Below the pieces are notes generated by a model. It saw nothing but the letters and a program-made list of their open reading frames with translations, was not told where the DNA came from and searched no databases. This document shows, piece by piece, positions 63,473 to 64,000 of a stretch of 64,000 nucleotides of DNA (position 1 is the stretch's first letter; the number at the start of each line of letters is the position of its first letter). The position numbers were made by a program, and so were the translations under genes. This DNA comes from Sphingobium bisphenolivorans (lineage in GTDB: Bacteria; Pseudomonadota; Alphaproteobacteria; Sphingomonadales; Sphingomonadaceae): NCBI RefSeq assembly GCF_000412635.1, contig NZ_ASTG01000011.1, forward strand, positions 62,001 through 126,000, written 5' to 3'.

Positions 63473-64000
63473 AGGGTGTCGGCACCGACATCGGCACGAT
63501 CCACTTCATTGGCATCGGCGGCATTGGCATGTCCGGAATCGCCGAGGTGATGCACAATCTTGGCTACAAGGTCCAGGGCTCCGACGTCGCCGAAGGCTAT
63601 GTGGTGGAGGGGCTGCGCAAGAAGGGCATCCCCGTGATGATCGGCCACAAGGCCGAAAATCTGGGCGATGCCGCCGTGGTCGTCACCTCCACCGCCATCA
63701 AGAAGGGCAATCCCGAAGTCGATCTGGCGCTGGAGAAGCGTGTGCCCGTCATCCGCCGGGCGGAAATGCTCGCCGAACTGATGCGGTTGAAGTCCACCGT
63801 TGCGGTCGCTGGCACCCATGGCAAGACCACGACCACCTCGATGGTCGCGGCGCTGCTCGACGCGGGCGGGGTCGATCCCACCGTCATCAATGGCGGCATC
63901 ATCAACAGCTATGGCTCCAACGCCCGGCTCGGCAAGAGCGACTGGATGGTGGTCGAAGCCGACGAGAGCGACGGCAGCTTCCTGCGGCTCGACGGCACGC
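63469..64000 (+). CDS. murC: UDP-MurNAc-L-alanine ligase, 5' part
   Basis: The first 177 residues of MurC, which adds the first amino acid, L-Ala. Seen: [19 protein letters not shown] (Rossmann), [11 protein letters not shown], the ATP loop [17 protein letters not shown] and [13 protein letters not shown]. It begins by an ATGA overlap with murG and continues past the right edge, where murB, ddl, ftsQ, ftsA and ftsZ would be expected. Confidence 0.95.
   Translation, partial: MKGVGTDIGTIHFIGIGGIGMSGIAEVMHNLGYKVQGSDVAEGYVVEGLRKKGIPVMIGHKAENLGDAAVVVTSTAIKKGNPEVDLALEKRVPVIRRAEMLAELMRLKSTVAVAGTHGKTTTTSMVAALLDAGGVDPTVINGGIINSYGSNARLGKSDWMVVEADESDGSFLRLDGT

Overview
The window is a GC-rich chromosomal segment of an alphaproteobacterium. 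The best fit is a sphingomonad (Sphingobium/Sphingomonas group). This assignment is inference from gene content (CcrM-type GANTC methylase, CarD, Suv3-like helicase, aa3 oxidase subunit IV, Tad pilus locus, alphaproteobacterial dcw order) and from the style of the intergenic palindromes. I see no prophage, insertion sequence, CRISPR array, rRNA or tRNA gene. Almost all of the window is ordinary core chromosome, with genes closely packed and often overlapping by 1, 4 or 8 bases.

Layout. 1-3035: a truncated sugar-acid catabolism module, with a semialdehyde dehydrogenase running off the left edge and a XylD-type dehydratase. 3312-6967: an L,D-transpeptidase, then the leftward operon glmM-DUF1272-thiD-rnhB. 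7145-9978: csbD, rplM-rpsI with a strong terminator, ctaA-cutA. 10287-14393: peroxide defence (ahpC, ahpF), a TetR regulator, two small envelope proteins. 14514-18703: carD, fdxA, an S4 protein and a Suv3-like helicase. 18856-24933: M23 peptidase, nucleotidyltransferase, ArsR regulator, ccrM, folP, a lipoprotein. 25026-28495: an orphan sigma-54 regulator, oxidase subunit IV, two membrane proteins that look like a transhydrogenase without its nucleotide-binding domains, and an Asp/Glu racemase. 28679-35715: a Tad/Cpa pilus operon (cpaA-B-C-D-E-tadB-tadC) lacking cpaF and a pilin gene. 35736-40997: hydrolase, FAD oxidoreductase, rnhA, thrB, ispH, lipoprotein. 41152-47544: argS-SPOR-nagZ-scpA-scpB-tatA-tatB-tatC. 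47590-51851: entericidin, a predicted small RNA, SleB-type hydrolase, cysteine synthase, two membrane proteins. 52036-64000: the dcw cluster mraZ-rsmH-ftsL-ftsI-murE-murF-mraY-murD-ftsW-murG-murC (murC cut by the right edge).

Most notable observations. (1) At about 47845-47977 on the minus strand, a perfect EcfG-type promoter (GGAAC-N17-CGTT) sits a few bases in front of two strong stem-loops whose loops carry C6 and C9, the second followed by T6. This looks like an undescribed general-stress small RNA of the C-rich-loop, anti-Shine-Dalgarno type. (2) A PntAB/PntB-like membrane module at 26826-27757 has no NAD- or NADP-binding domain. (3) Six GANTC sites lie upstream of ccrM, two of them in the arms of a perfect palindrome and one in its loop. 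(4) A palindromic repeat with a 9-base tandem is read in frame inside murD. (5) The Tad locus has no ATPase gene.

A recurring theme is the cell envelope: peptidoglycan precursor synthesis, division, NagZ recycling, L,D-transpeptidase, M23, SleB, Tat export and the Tad pilus. Possible general-stress outputs (csbD, entericidin, small RNA) are interspersed.
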